Below are positions 10,982 to 20,940 of a DNA stretch of 64,000 nucleotides, in pieces (the first letter of the stretch is position 1; the number at the start of each line of letters is the position of its first letter). The stretch spans positions 38,678,766 to 38,742,765 of the forward strand of contig OX387184.1 of the NCBI GenBank assembly GCA_947561395.2, written 5' to 3'. The DNA is from Buxus sempervirens (Eukaryota; Streptophyta; Magnoliopsida; Buxales; Buxaceae). A model generated the notes under the pieces. The model saw only the letters and a list, made by a program, of their open reading frames with translations. It searched no databases and was not told where the DNA came from. A program made the position numbers and the translations under genes.

Positions 10982-13174
10982 GCAAAAGCAACCCCATTTC
11001 GGGGGTTGGCTTCCCTTTGGTTGATTTCCACCCCCTCTCCTCCTTTGTCTCTGATCCGAAACCCCCCACTTTCACCCTTCCTTGACCCTTGAACCCCTAG
11101 AACACCGCCTAAAGGCCATCCTACCCCTCTCCACTCCCTTCCTCCACACTTAGGAACTTGAAGGAGAAAAGGAAGCTGCTGCCACTGTGGGAAGGTGCTG
11201 CTCCAGCCTGTGTTCTTGCTTCAAAGGAGATCCCTACACCACACAAGGGTTGTAAGAACCATAAGGTATTGTTCTCCTTTACATTTTATATCACATATAT
11301 GAGCATGGATGGGATTTGTGATGGTTAGAAGGATTCACTTCTCCCATGATTAAACCAGTTTTTTTATTGCAAGTGGTTTGCATGTACCTTGTCCTCATTT
11401 GCATAATATGCTTGTCTCCAAAGGTAAGGGAGGTTTACGTTTGGTTAAAAAAGGGGGAGATGAGAGGTGCTCTACACATTCTTAAGTCCCATTCTAAGCT
11501 ACTGTTGTGCATGCTTATTTGATCCTTTGAGGGAGCATGTTCCCTCCTTTTCTCTTGATCCATTGTATCCCTTGAGTAATCCCCCTTCTCTTCCCTTCTT
11601 AAAGCTCTTTTAGATCGGGTGAGTATGTCAAGTTAAGGAGGTCATGATAAAAGCCACATGTGATAAATGCTAGTTCTTCATATAGCCTAATTGTTTTTCT
11701 AAGTTTGCATGAACTCATCATTGTGTAAAGCACCTATGCTATTGCTTCTAGGACCATGTGAATGCCTGTACACTTGAGCACTCACCCACTTGCATGCTAC
11801 CTTTACTTGCTAATTTATATGATTTTCGTGCTCCATGAGATCTGTCCAAGTTTTTTGAGTTGTTGTTGATGGAATGAGTTGCATGAGGAGACCAAGAGGG
11901 AGGCTTTCCCTCTTCTCTGTACCACTGTGGGCCCACATAGGGGCCCACAGATTCTCTGGAACTCCCCAAGAAGCCTAAAAACCCAACCCCAATGCAAAAA
12001 ACCACAAAAACAGCTTCTGTAGGTTGATCCGGCAACTCAGGTCGGATCAACAGAGTTGTATTTGTAGCCAGCAAAAGATGCCGGATACACTGAGACTTGT
12101 GTGTAACCGGCATCTTAGGCCGGCTACACTGCCAGATTGCTTTTTTTGCTGTTTTGTGATATTGTGCTGATTTTTTGGTTCATGTGATCAATCCGGATGA
12201 ACCAGAAGGGTTTTCGGGTCACTCGGAAACCCAAGATGGGCCATGGGCCGACCCGGTCCAAATCGATTTCCGGTGGGCCTTCTAACGGGGCCTACCAAGC
12301 CCGACAAACTTATTTGGGCTTAAATAAGATAATTAAAAGAATTGAGTGGGCCAGACCATCGGAGGCCCACCCAAGCCAAGTTTCAAAAGCATGTTGCTTA
12401 GATTTAGGCATGGTTTGGCCGAGACCACGGGTAGGGCCGATCGGGCCCGCTAAAGCCCACTAAACCAAACCAACTTAGGGTTTCCAAACTCTAACTCAGG
12501 AAGTCTTGGGCTTTCAAGCCCAAGCCCAGGTAAAGGGGCCCCAAGCCCAAGGCCTGGCCCGTTTTTGCACAGTTAATAAAGATAATCAAAATCACTTGGC
12601 AACCAACTGTGTGGCCCACTCAGGGGCCCACAAAGCAATCCCGGCTCACTTTTGCATATAAATCAAATTTAATCAAACTTTAAATTCAAATAAAATCAAT
12701 TCATTGAGCCAAAACCCAAAGGGCCTCTCAGGTTTAGACTGAGGCCCACCAAGGGAACACGTGGGCTTAACCAAGCCCACCAAGGGATCCGCAGGCCTTC
12801 CAACGGGGCCTGCCCAATCAGACTCAGATCACCCTAAATAAAGAAAAGATAAAATCAAGTAAAGGGACCCACACCACTTCAGTGGTCCCGTAAGACTTAA
12901 CCAAATGGCATGCTGGATTAGGAATCGGGTGAGTGAGAGACCAAAAGTTGACTCAAACCAGGAAAACTACGGGACCCGTCATTCGACGAAGCGGACTGGG
13001 GTGTCTACGGACTTCCCCGGACCGTAACCGAGACCCTACCTTAGAATCTCTAGCCGCAGACCAAGCCTAATAATAGAAAACCTAGGCACCCAGGTGTCCG
13101 CTTGCACCCCATCAGGCGGTGGCGACTCCAAATTCCCATTTTTACCCAGTGCGATCCGGAAACAGGTGCGCACA

Positions 13175-13394
13175 CTTGGTCGATGAGACCACTTCTTCAT
13201 TGAAATCAAAATCCTGAAACCCTACAAGTGTTCTAAACCTAAGAACACCCAAGCCTTTGAGCTTAGATCACACCCGTATGTATCTTTTTTTTAAGATCAT
13301 CCGGTCAGCCTTTTGGGGCATCGAAGCCGCTAATAATTAAACCAGAGATTGGTGGAGGATCGTCCTAGTGTAAGGCGCCGAAGTCTATGGTAAT
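13175..13394. other. Left end of a tandem-repeat region, target of element A
   Basis: From about 13300 this matches the ~115-bp repeats at 36075-36720 (GCCGAAG, ATTAAACC, GAGATTGGTGGAGGATCGTC). The sequence is interrupted after GGTAAT by element A and resumes at 36075 with the same GTAAT. Confidence 0.8.
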
Positions 13395-13498
13395 TGTAGA
13401 CACCCCAAATTGCACTACAGAATGAAAAAGTAATAAAAACATGTAATTAGAACTTAAAACAGGTCAAAAATGCAAAAAAATTTACAAAGCAGGCTTTG

Positions 13499-13600
13499 CC
13501 CGTATTTCATTCACGGGCCGGTCGCGCCCGAGATCGCTCTATGGTCAGGCGCGCCCGTATTGAAAATACGGTCACCATTGGACCGTAATTCATTTACGGT
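13499..13600 (+). promoter_or_regulatory. Palindrome array 1 in the element A 5' LTR
   Basis: Four palindromes of the CCGTA-N7-TACGG type: CCGTATTTCATTCACGGG (13499), a decayed one (13527), CCCGTATTGAAAATACGG (13554) and ACCGTAATTCATTTACGGT (13582). Their centres are 27-28 bp apart. The array lies about 200 bp upstream of the TATA box. The 3' LTR carries the same array at 34372-34473. Confidence 0.8.
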
Positions 13601-13801
13601 CACTAAAGACTCGTGCGAGTTTTACTCTTCTCTTGATTTCCGAGCTTTATCTTTAGTCCAATATATCTTTAAATGAGCGAATTACGTCTTTTATTCGCTG
13701 AAGCCACCTTGGTTGGCTATGGATGGGCATTATCTCTGTCTTTCACTCTATCTTAAGGATCAGGATATATCCTTCTGGACCAGCCTTGCCCCTGGGTTTG
13801 C

Positions 13802-13811
13802 CTATAAATAG
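13802..13811 (+). promoter_or_regulatory. TATA box of the element A 5' LTR
   Basis: CTATAAATAG followed by a leader rich in AAG/CCAAG; repeated at 34675 in the 3' LTR. Confidence 0.7.
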
Positions 13812-15202
13812 AGGGCCTTTCCTCAAGCAAAAGGCCACGAAATTTTGAAGTCCAAGAAGCTCCAAGAGAAGGAGAGGAACCCCTGCTGCTCTGCCTGCTC
13901 AATACAGGTAAGTTCCTTTTCCCTTTTATTTTCTGTCTTCAATTCTAGAAGTAATAGGATCATCTCTATTGCTGTAGAATAAGGCCATCTTTTGTATCTA
14001 GTATTCCTAAACCTGCCTCTAAGTACCTCAAGAGTCTCTCTAGCCGTAAAACGTGAAGAGAGAGCTAGGGGAAAAGAGAAAAGGTGGATCCCTAGAATAG
14101 AACCCCATATCTGTTTTTCTCTTTTTTATAGAATAAAGCCTCTGATTGTGTTTGTATAACCAAACCTATCTCCAAGTACCTCAAGAATCCTCTCTAGCCG
14201 TAAAACGTGAAGAGAGAGCTAGGGGAAAAGAGAACAGGTGGATCCGTAGGGTAGACCCCCATGTGCTCAAATCTGTGAGATGTGGCTGCTTTGAATATCT
14301 TGATCATGTTTTAATGGTTTTTATGATGAATCTGAATGAATCTATGAATCCATGATGTTTATAGCATGAGATCCCCACTTTTTTTATAAAATTTGGATTT
14401 TTGCCACTTTTGCACCTACAGCACTGTTTTCGTGATTTTTGTGAGTTTATGCTAAGATCTTGGATTTATCATGATCAATATGGTAGATCTGGATCCAGAA
14501 GCCTGAAAGTAAATTCTAGGGTTTCATGATGTTGTTTTTGAATTGTTTTTCATGTTTGAGAGAAGACCCTACGGTCTAAATTCTCCCCTTTTGGTGTTTT
14601 TCATCAACGTGGGTATTTTTGTTTTTATTTTCAGATTTAATGTGAAATTTGAGCTTTATCTATGTCCTGGACTATTCAAGTTCAGTTTTGAAATATTTTA
14701 TAAAAATCATATTTTTCTAGATTTCTAGAATTTGACTTGAAGCCAGATTTTTGGATTTTTCACTTTAAATTGATTTTATTTGATTTCATCTCAATTTTGT
14801 TTTGATCATGAAACCCTAGGAATGGTATGATCATATTTGAAAGTTCTGGATCAATCAGACTATTCATATGAAAAAACCATATATTTTGTCTTTTTTGTGA
14901 TTTTTCCTTATTTTTATAGCAAGCTTTTCTTTTTTGTAAAACATGAACAATACCTGGCAACCACCTTGTGTGGATGAATAGGGGTGCCTAACACCTTCCC
15001 CTGTTCATAACCTAATCCCCTTACCCATCTCTGGTTGTTTTTTTAGGAGGGTTATTTTTACCCTAAAATTGCCTTTTGTGCTTATTTAATATTTTGGTGT
15101 CCATTCACACCTAAATTGAATGGTGGCGACTCTTTGTTTAATTTAATCCCATGTGATGATTGAGGAAGTCAATGGAAATTGATTTTTTCCCATGTCTCAC
15201 AA

Positions 15203-15221
15203 TTGGTGACTTTGCTGCGGA
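15203..15221 (+). other. Primer-binding site of element A
   Basis: TTGGTGACTTTGCTGCGGA begins one base after the LTR end. Tat/Ogre elements have a TGG(T/C)GACTC-type site in this position that pairs with a tRNA 3' end. I did not identify the tRNA. Confidence 0.7.
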
Positions 15222-16712
15222 CTGGAGGATTTGAGCCTTTTTGGTGTTTTAGTTCATGTTTTTGATTTTTTTATTTGCTTGCTATTTTGTGTTCTTAAGC
15301 ATGTTGAGTATGTTTTAAATCTGATTTATTGCTTAAGAATTCATGGGGGTAGAAACATGCTTAATTCTGATTTATAGGATTGTTTCTACAAACATGCGTA
15401 GGGGAGGGTCGTTTTGCTGAACCATGTTTATTTCTTGCTATATTTTTATGATAGCATGTTTTAATTTTCAGCATGATCTCCATGATGATTTTGGGTGTAT
15501 AACATGATCATATGTTTGCATGATTAGATGATTTTTTTTATGAGCATGTTTTAGGTGCTATAGGATTGCTTTATTTACTTGTTTATTTTAAATATGCTTT
15601 CCTATTATGCCTTGGTTTGTTTATGCATGGCTGCGAAAAGAGTGGTAAGGGTTTGGGACGTTGTGAATGCACCCTATTTTTACAATCCACTGTGCACATT
15701 TTATTTTTTTTACACAACCTACCCTTAACCTATAGGAAGTTGAACCCGAATGTGTGTAGCTTGGCGCAACGAGGTCGATACTTCGGAAAGCGAAAGTGAA
15801 AACATTCACCTTAGAACTTTGAGCTAATGATGTGATGATAACGTGGATCTGGGATTCTGGTCATCACTAGGCTTGAGTGCTAAGTTGCCATTAAGCCAAA
15901 ACCCAAAACCCCTACGCTTGAAGGTGGAGTTACACGTTTTTGGCTAAAGTACACAATTACGTGGGGATATGGGTTTGTATGATTGTGGGAAGGCCGTGTG
16001 CATGGCTTACAAACCAGGGCATAATGCGGATGCCATATTGAAGGTAAACAAGGTAACAAGGTAATCCTATTGTTTTGCATTATTTTCATGTCATGGGGTG
16101 TCATGGTGCCCATTGGTTCGGGATAAAATTTGTCCCAAAATATGCATATTTTCTAAAATTGGTGCAGCCCATAGGAAGAGTTTCTAACTTTGTTTAGAAT
16201 CAATCGTACCCAATGTTCATACAAGAGGCAACAAAAGGGTACCAAATTCTTGAGTATGGTGTCAATTTGGAGGGTACATGTGCCTTCCTAAACATGTATT
16301 TTAGCAAAAAGGTCAAAGTCCACTTTGGGACAGTTTAGAAGCCCTGCACTGGGTGAACCGTATGTTTGGATGAGCAATCAAAATGATCAAACCATGTAAA
16401 AACTGAGAAAACATAAAAGAGTTCCGTAAAACCGTATTTGATACACGGGCTGGGCTCGTCCGTATTAGTTATACGGGCGGGGTTTGCCTGTGAATTTCAT
16501 ACAGTCACGGCTCGCTCGTAATTTAAATACGGGCAGGGCTGGACCGTACTGTATATACGGTTTTCGCGGAAAATTCAATTTTAATCAGCTTTTTCCCACT
16601 AAATCTTATTCCTTTAACCTTTAAATGATGATAAAGGGAAACAGGGTTGAATAAAATGCTTCAAAAAAATAATAATAAATAAATAAATAAATAAAAAAGC
16701 GTTAAGAGAAAA
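15222..16712 (+). other. Element A leader, upstream part
   Basis: Non-coding sequence between the primer-binding site and the tandem repeats. Only short frames are present (for example 15566-15799), with no recognisable domain. It contains palindrome array 2 near its 3' end and an AAATAAATAAAT run at 16674-16695. Confidence 0.6.
16432..16560 (+). promoter_or_regulatory. Palindrome array 2 in the element A leader
   Basis: Five palindromes: CCGTATTTGATACACGG (16432), CCGTATTAGTTATACGG (16460), a decayed one (16487), TCGTAATTTAAATACGGG (16515) and ACCGTACTGTATATACGG (16543). Centres are 27.5-28.5 bp apart. The half-sites are those of array 1; the 7-bp spacers differ. It lies 2.8 kb upstream of gag (1.2 kb without the solo LTR). 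Confidence 0.8.
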
Positions 16713-17194
16713 TCCTTTGGGCCTCTGAAAGCCTTTGAATTTCAGACTTTTTCTCAAAAAATCCTTTGGGCCTCTAAAAGCCTTTGAATTTAAGACTTTT
16801 TCTCAAAAACTCCTTGGGCCTCTGAAAGCCTTTGAATTTCAGACTTTTTCTCAAAAACTCCTTGGGCCTCTGAAAGCCTTTGAATTTCAGACTTTTTCTC
16901 AAAAAACCCCAAGCCTCTGAAAGCCTTTGAATTTCAGACCTTTTCTCAAAATGTCCTTGGGCCAAGCCTTTGAATTTCAGATCTTTTGGGCCTCTGAAAG
17001 CCTTTGAATTTCAGACCTTTTTCTTTTGGGCCTCTGAAAGCCTTTGAATTTCAGACCTTTTTCTTTTGGGGCTCTGAAAGCCTTTGAATTTCAGATCTTT
17101 TTCTTTTGGGCCTCTGAAAGCCTTTGAATTTCAGATCTTTTGGGCCTCTGAAAGCTTTTGAATTTCAGACCTTTTTCTTTTGGGCCTCTGAAAG
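16713..17194 (+). repeat. Leader tandem repeats, left part
   Basis: About a dozen copies of a 33-42 bp unit with core GCCTTTGAATTTCAGAC, separated by TTTTTCTCAAAAA or TTTTTCTTTTGGGCCTC. Interrupted at GAAAG by a solo LTR and continuing at 18800. Open frames across it on both strands are by-products of the repeat. Confidence 0.9.
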
Positions 17195-18799
17195 TGATGT
17201 ACTTTTTCGCAAGTGCACGAATTCGTAACAAGTAATAAAGTGATGAAATAGAGTGTCGAACCCACAGGGAATGGTAGCTACTAAATACTGAAATTACTAT
17301 CCTAAATTCTATTTGAATAATTAAAGATTGAGATGAGTATTTAACTAGCAATTAAAATTATCACCTAAGAAAATATAAGATTAAGATTTAATAAGAGATT
17401 TAAAATACTAAGGCATTTGATTTCATCATAAACAAATCTGAATTAACTCTTGAATACACATGCTAATGAATTTTATAATCCAATTTGAAAGCGAAAATCC
17501 CTATCCTATCCAATGGTCTCTCTCGAGCACCAACGAACTTACCTTCCCACAATAACTCACTATATCTCTATGTGAATTTAAAAGCAACAAGGCACATTAA
17601 GATCTGTAGATTTTCATGTCAAAAACACAAAGCTACATAAACCATGCCAATATCTCTATCAACATGTAGAGTATGGTATCTTATCATAGGAACTAAAATT
17701 GTATATCTCCTCTCGGTCTCAATACAATTATCAAATACAATTGAATGATGATCAAATACTCAATTGGGTTAAGCACAATAATAAAATACTCAAATAATGA
17801 ATCACAAATCCATTAGCAATAATATTCAGAAATAAAACATCATGTTTAGACTACATCAAAGCCTTAGAAAAAGAAATTAGTTCATGATTGAACTAGGAAT
17901 AACCATTAAAAACAGAGTATATTTAAAAAGAGAAGAAAAGAGAAGAAGTAAACTAATGGAGTCCAAGCTTTGATCTCCCACGTTCCTAGTTCTTCCTTAC
18001 GTTCCCAGCATCAATCCTCCTCATTCACGTTCAAGCTCCTCCTTTTTATATCTCCAAACTTGCCCAGAAATCCCTTGAAGAGAAAATAGAAACTTGCCTT
18101 CCAAGACTCCTAAGGAAGAGAGAACTTCCTTTTCTTGTATATCCATGATTTTCAAGTCCAAAAACGACCTAATCTTCTTTATTAGAAACCCCTAAAAATC
18201 CTCCTAAAGACTAGAAGAAGATCCCCAAGAAAAGGGAAACAAATCCGCAAAGTTCGGAATTTTATAACAGGATTTAATACTTGATCGTTCGAACGGTCAT
18301 CGAACGCCGGTCGAACGTTCAGGTCAAAAAGTTGTTTCCTCTTCTCTTGTTCGAACGTTCATCGAACGGTCAGCGAACGCTGCTCACAATTTCTCTATTT
18401 TTCACCAACGTTCGAACGACAGGCGAACGTTCAGCGCACGCTGCTCTCGGGTTTCTCTGTGGATCACTAACGTTCGAAAGGCAGGCGAACGGCCAGCGAA
18501 CGCTACTCTTGGGTTTCTCTGCAGAACACCAACGTTCGAACGGCAGGCGAACAGCCAGCGAACGTTGCTCATATCTTCTACAATTTGACTCCGATTGTTA
18601 CGCCGTTTGAACCGTGACTTCTATAATCACCAAGAGTATCTCTACATCAACAAATTAGGCATAATTTAGACAATGAAAATAAAATGTAGAGATGAAAGAT
18701 TTTGACAATTTCTAAGTAAAATTGGGAATTAAATATGAAATAAAACCAGATAAGTCATGAATTAAATGTGCTATAATGTGGTATTTTCATGACTTATCA
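17195..18799 (-). mobile_element. Family 2 solo LTR (1605 bp) inside element A leader
   Basis: The reverse complement starts TGATAAGTCATG at 18799 and ends TACATCA at 17195. Perfect GAAAG target duplication at 17190-17194 and 18800-18804. It matches the LTR at 988-2596 throughout, including the CGTTCGAACG repeat array (18286-18560). It entered after element A and then lost its internal region. Confidence 0.95.
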
Positions 18800-19089
18800 G
18801 AAAGCCTTTGAATTTCAGATCTTTGGGCCTCTGAAAGCCTTTGAATTTCAGACTTTTTCTCAAAAACTCTATGGGCCTCTGAAAGCCTTTGAATTTCAGA
18901 CTTTTATCAAAAATCCTCGGGCCTCCGAAAGCCTTTGAATTTCAGACCTTTTCCAAAAATGTCCCTGGGCCTCTGAAAGCCTTTGAATTTCAGACCTTTT
19001 CCAAAAATATCCCTGGGCCTCATAAAGCCTTTGAATTTCAGACCTTTTTCAAAACCCCCCTAAGCCTCTGAAAGCCTTTGAATTTCAGA
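18800..19089 (+). repeat. Leader tandem repeats, right part
   Basis: Six to seven more units with the same GCCTTTGAATTTCAGAC core, ending just before a poly-A run (about 19146) and the gag start region. Confidence 0.9.
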
Positions 19090-19326
19090 TCATTTTCTCT
19101 TTATTGTGGGACCTGTTGGAAGCCCTAGAATATTCCAACAATTCTAAAAAAAAAAAAAAAGAAGCAAATAAAGAAAAAAATCCAAACTCGTGTTCACCCA
19201 GCTTGCACATAGGCATTCATAGGTATGTGAATGAGATTAAATTGGCACTGATATTTTTTTTCTTTATTTCCAGGTACTAATACACTTGCAATCATAGCTC
19301 CTGTAACCAGATCAAGAGCTCGCGCC

Positions 19327-20940
19327 ATGAATCCCATTGAAGACGAAGCTGATGCTCCTCATCCAGATGTTGTCCTACTCCAAGAACAAGTAGCAGGACT
19401 AGCCCGAATGCTAGAGAACGTATTGTCCGTACAGGCCCAACAAGTGCAGGCCCAACAAATGCAGGCCCAGAACCAAGCATCCACTTCCAACCCTGCACCT
19501 CCACCCCAAATCAATATTCCACCTCCAGTACAACCAATTCTTGAACCCGTCTATGAACCCACCCCTGAACCTATACTGATCAGGGATGAGACATCTGAGT
19601 CAAACAAGGCTAAGGAAAAGGAAAGGATAAGGGAAGAGGTTGAAAGAAAGTTCCTACACAAACTGGAAATGATCCAAGATGAACTTAGAGAAGTAAAAGG
19701 GGTGAGCAACTTCGGGGGCACCAACTTTGAGGACTTATGCCTATACCCCAATGTTAACCTGCCGGCTAAGTTCAAGTGCCCAGACCTAGATAAATATGAT
19801 GGCACTGGCTGCCCCATGAGCCATTTGAAGTTATACTGCGGTGCCCTATGCCAGTTTGGTCGAGATGAGGGTGTTTTGATCCAACTCTTCCAAAGGAGCT
19901 TAACTGGAACTGCCTTGAGGTGGTTCGCTACTCTAGACCATGGAAAGATTAGAAGATGGAAGGACCTAGCAGATGCCTTCCTAGCTCAATACCGGTTCAA
20001 TTCAGAGATCGTACCAGACAGGTACGATGTAATGAGAATGAGCAAGGGAAGGGATGAACCTGTGAGACAGTATGCCAAGAGATGGAGGGAGACTGCCTCT
20101 CAGGTCAGGCCACCTATGCTAGAGCAGGAGATGATTTCTACTTTCATCAGCACATTGGGTCAACCATTCTACAGCCATTTGGTGGGTCAGACCACCACTA
20201 ATTTCGCTGCCTTAGTCCAAGAGGCTGACCGAATTGAAGACGGGATAAGATCAGGTAAGATAGTTGACCACTCTGCTATGGTCAGTCAGCAAGACCCTAA
20301 TGTGAAGAAAGGAAGCGGGATGAAGAAGAATGGGAACAAGAAAGAAGGGGAGGTAAACATGGTGCAGCCACCATCAGGCCCTAACAAGCCCATACAAATC
20401 AACGTACCTGCTCATTTTCCTACTCCATCTCCATCTACCCAGGCCCCTATGAGGGTTAATGTTCCAGCAGCACCTTCAGACCAAAAAAGGGTTTTTACCA
20501 AGGAGGAAAAGGATGCTTATTTTGCAGCAAGGAGAAATAGGGTTTTCACCCCTATTCCAATGACTCCTTCTCAGTTGCTGCCCACCTTATTGCAAGCAGG
20601 GTATATCACTTTAAGAGAACCCAATCCGAATGCACCCAAGGGGAGAAATTTTGACCCCTCCACCACTTGTGATTACCACATGGGTGCACCTAGGCACCCT
20701 ACGGACAAGTGCTGGCCTTTGAAACATGCCATTCAGGATTTACTGGACCAGAATACCCTGTCTTTCAATACAGGGGCTCCCAATCCTCCTAGAACAGATA
20801 TTGGACAGAACCCTCTGCCCCAGCATCATGGAGCAGGTCCATCTAATGTTATAGGTGTCGTCCCTTCTGATAAAATAACCTTTGACCCATTCCAGTTAAT
20901 TGCTCCAATAGGGACAACGGTCAAGGTTTATTTTAACTGA
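19327..20940 (+). CDS. gag: Gag of element A (Tat type), in-frame TGA before protease
   Basis: 537 codons from the ATG at 19327. The N-terminal part has a Q/P-rich spacer and an acidic/basic helical segment (about residues 95-125). The retrotransposon gag domain (about 140-330) includes FQRSLTGTALRWF and DAFLAQYRFN. Near residue 455 is CDYHMGAPRHPTDKC, a C-x2-H-x5-H-x4-C knuckle variant seen in Tat elements in place of CCHC. Gag would form the cytoplasmic particle that packages element RNA. It stops at TGA (20938-20940), but the same frame stays open through the protease, so gag and pro are one frame split by a single stop. The stop may be a mutation or a readthrough site; element B has a sense codon there. 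Confidence 0.9.
   Translation: MNPIEDEADAPHPDVVLLQEQVAGLARMLENVLSVQAQQVQAQQMQAQNQASTSNPAPPPQINIPPPVQPILEPVYEPTPEPILIRDETSESNKAKEKERIREEVERKFLHKLEMIQDELREVKGVSNFGGTNFEDLCLYPNVNLPAKFKCPDLDKYDGTGCPMSHLKLYCGALCQFGRDEGVLIQLFQRSLTGTALRWFATLDHGKIRRWKDLADAFLAQYRFNSEIVPDRYDVMRMSKGRDEPVRQYAKRWRETASQVRPPMLEQEMISTFISTLGQPFYSHLVGQTTTNFAALVQEADRIEDGIRSGKIVDHSAMVSQQDPNVKKGSGMKKNGNKKEGEVNMVQPPSGPNKPIQINVPAHFPTPSPSTQAPMRVNVPAAPSDQKRVFTKEEKDAYFAARRNRVFTPIPMTPSQLLPTLLQAGYITLREPNPNAPKGRNFDPSTTCDYHMGAPRHPTDKCWPLKHAIQDLLDQNTLSFNTGAPNPPRTDIGQNPLPQHHGAGPSNVIGVVPSDKITFDPFQLIAPIGTTVKVYFN

Larger units (their letters stand above)
10134..13174 (+). mobile_element. Family 3 solo LTR (3041 bp)
   Basis: Begins TGTAAGCACCC and ends GGTGCGCACA. 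The flanks are CTCGG (10129-10133) and CTTGG (13175-13179), a 5-bp target duplication with one change. Orientation follows from the TATA box (10972) and from the CACCTGTTTCC/TGGCGACTCC block near the 3' end, typical of Tat-like LTRs. The right half is rich in GGCCCAC/GGGCCC words. It shares its ends and several internal blocks with the LTRs at 39720, 41942, 59796 and 63667, but the promoter-proximal part is very different in each. Confidence 0.88.
13395..15201 (+). repeat. Element A 5' LTR
   Basis: Starts TGTAGACACCCC and ends GTCTCACA. Nearly identical to 34268-36074. It contains the palindrome array (13499-13600), a TATA box (13802) and a TGGCGACTC block near the 3' end. Two open frames inside are conserved between the LTRs only because the LTRs are copies of each other. 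Confidence 0.95.

Noticed and set aside
14146..14355. A 69-residue frame conserved at 14146 and 35019
   Set aside because: Conserved only because it lies in the two LTRs of one recent element; no domain and no coding bias.
16713..17194. Regularly spaced repeats that might suggest a CRISPR array
   Set aside because: Units vary in length, spacers are not unique sequences, there are no cas genes, and the context is a plant retrotransposon leader.
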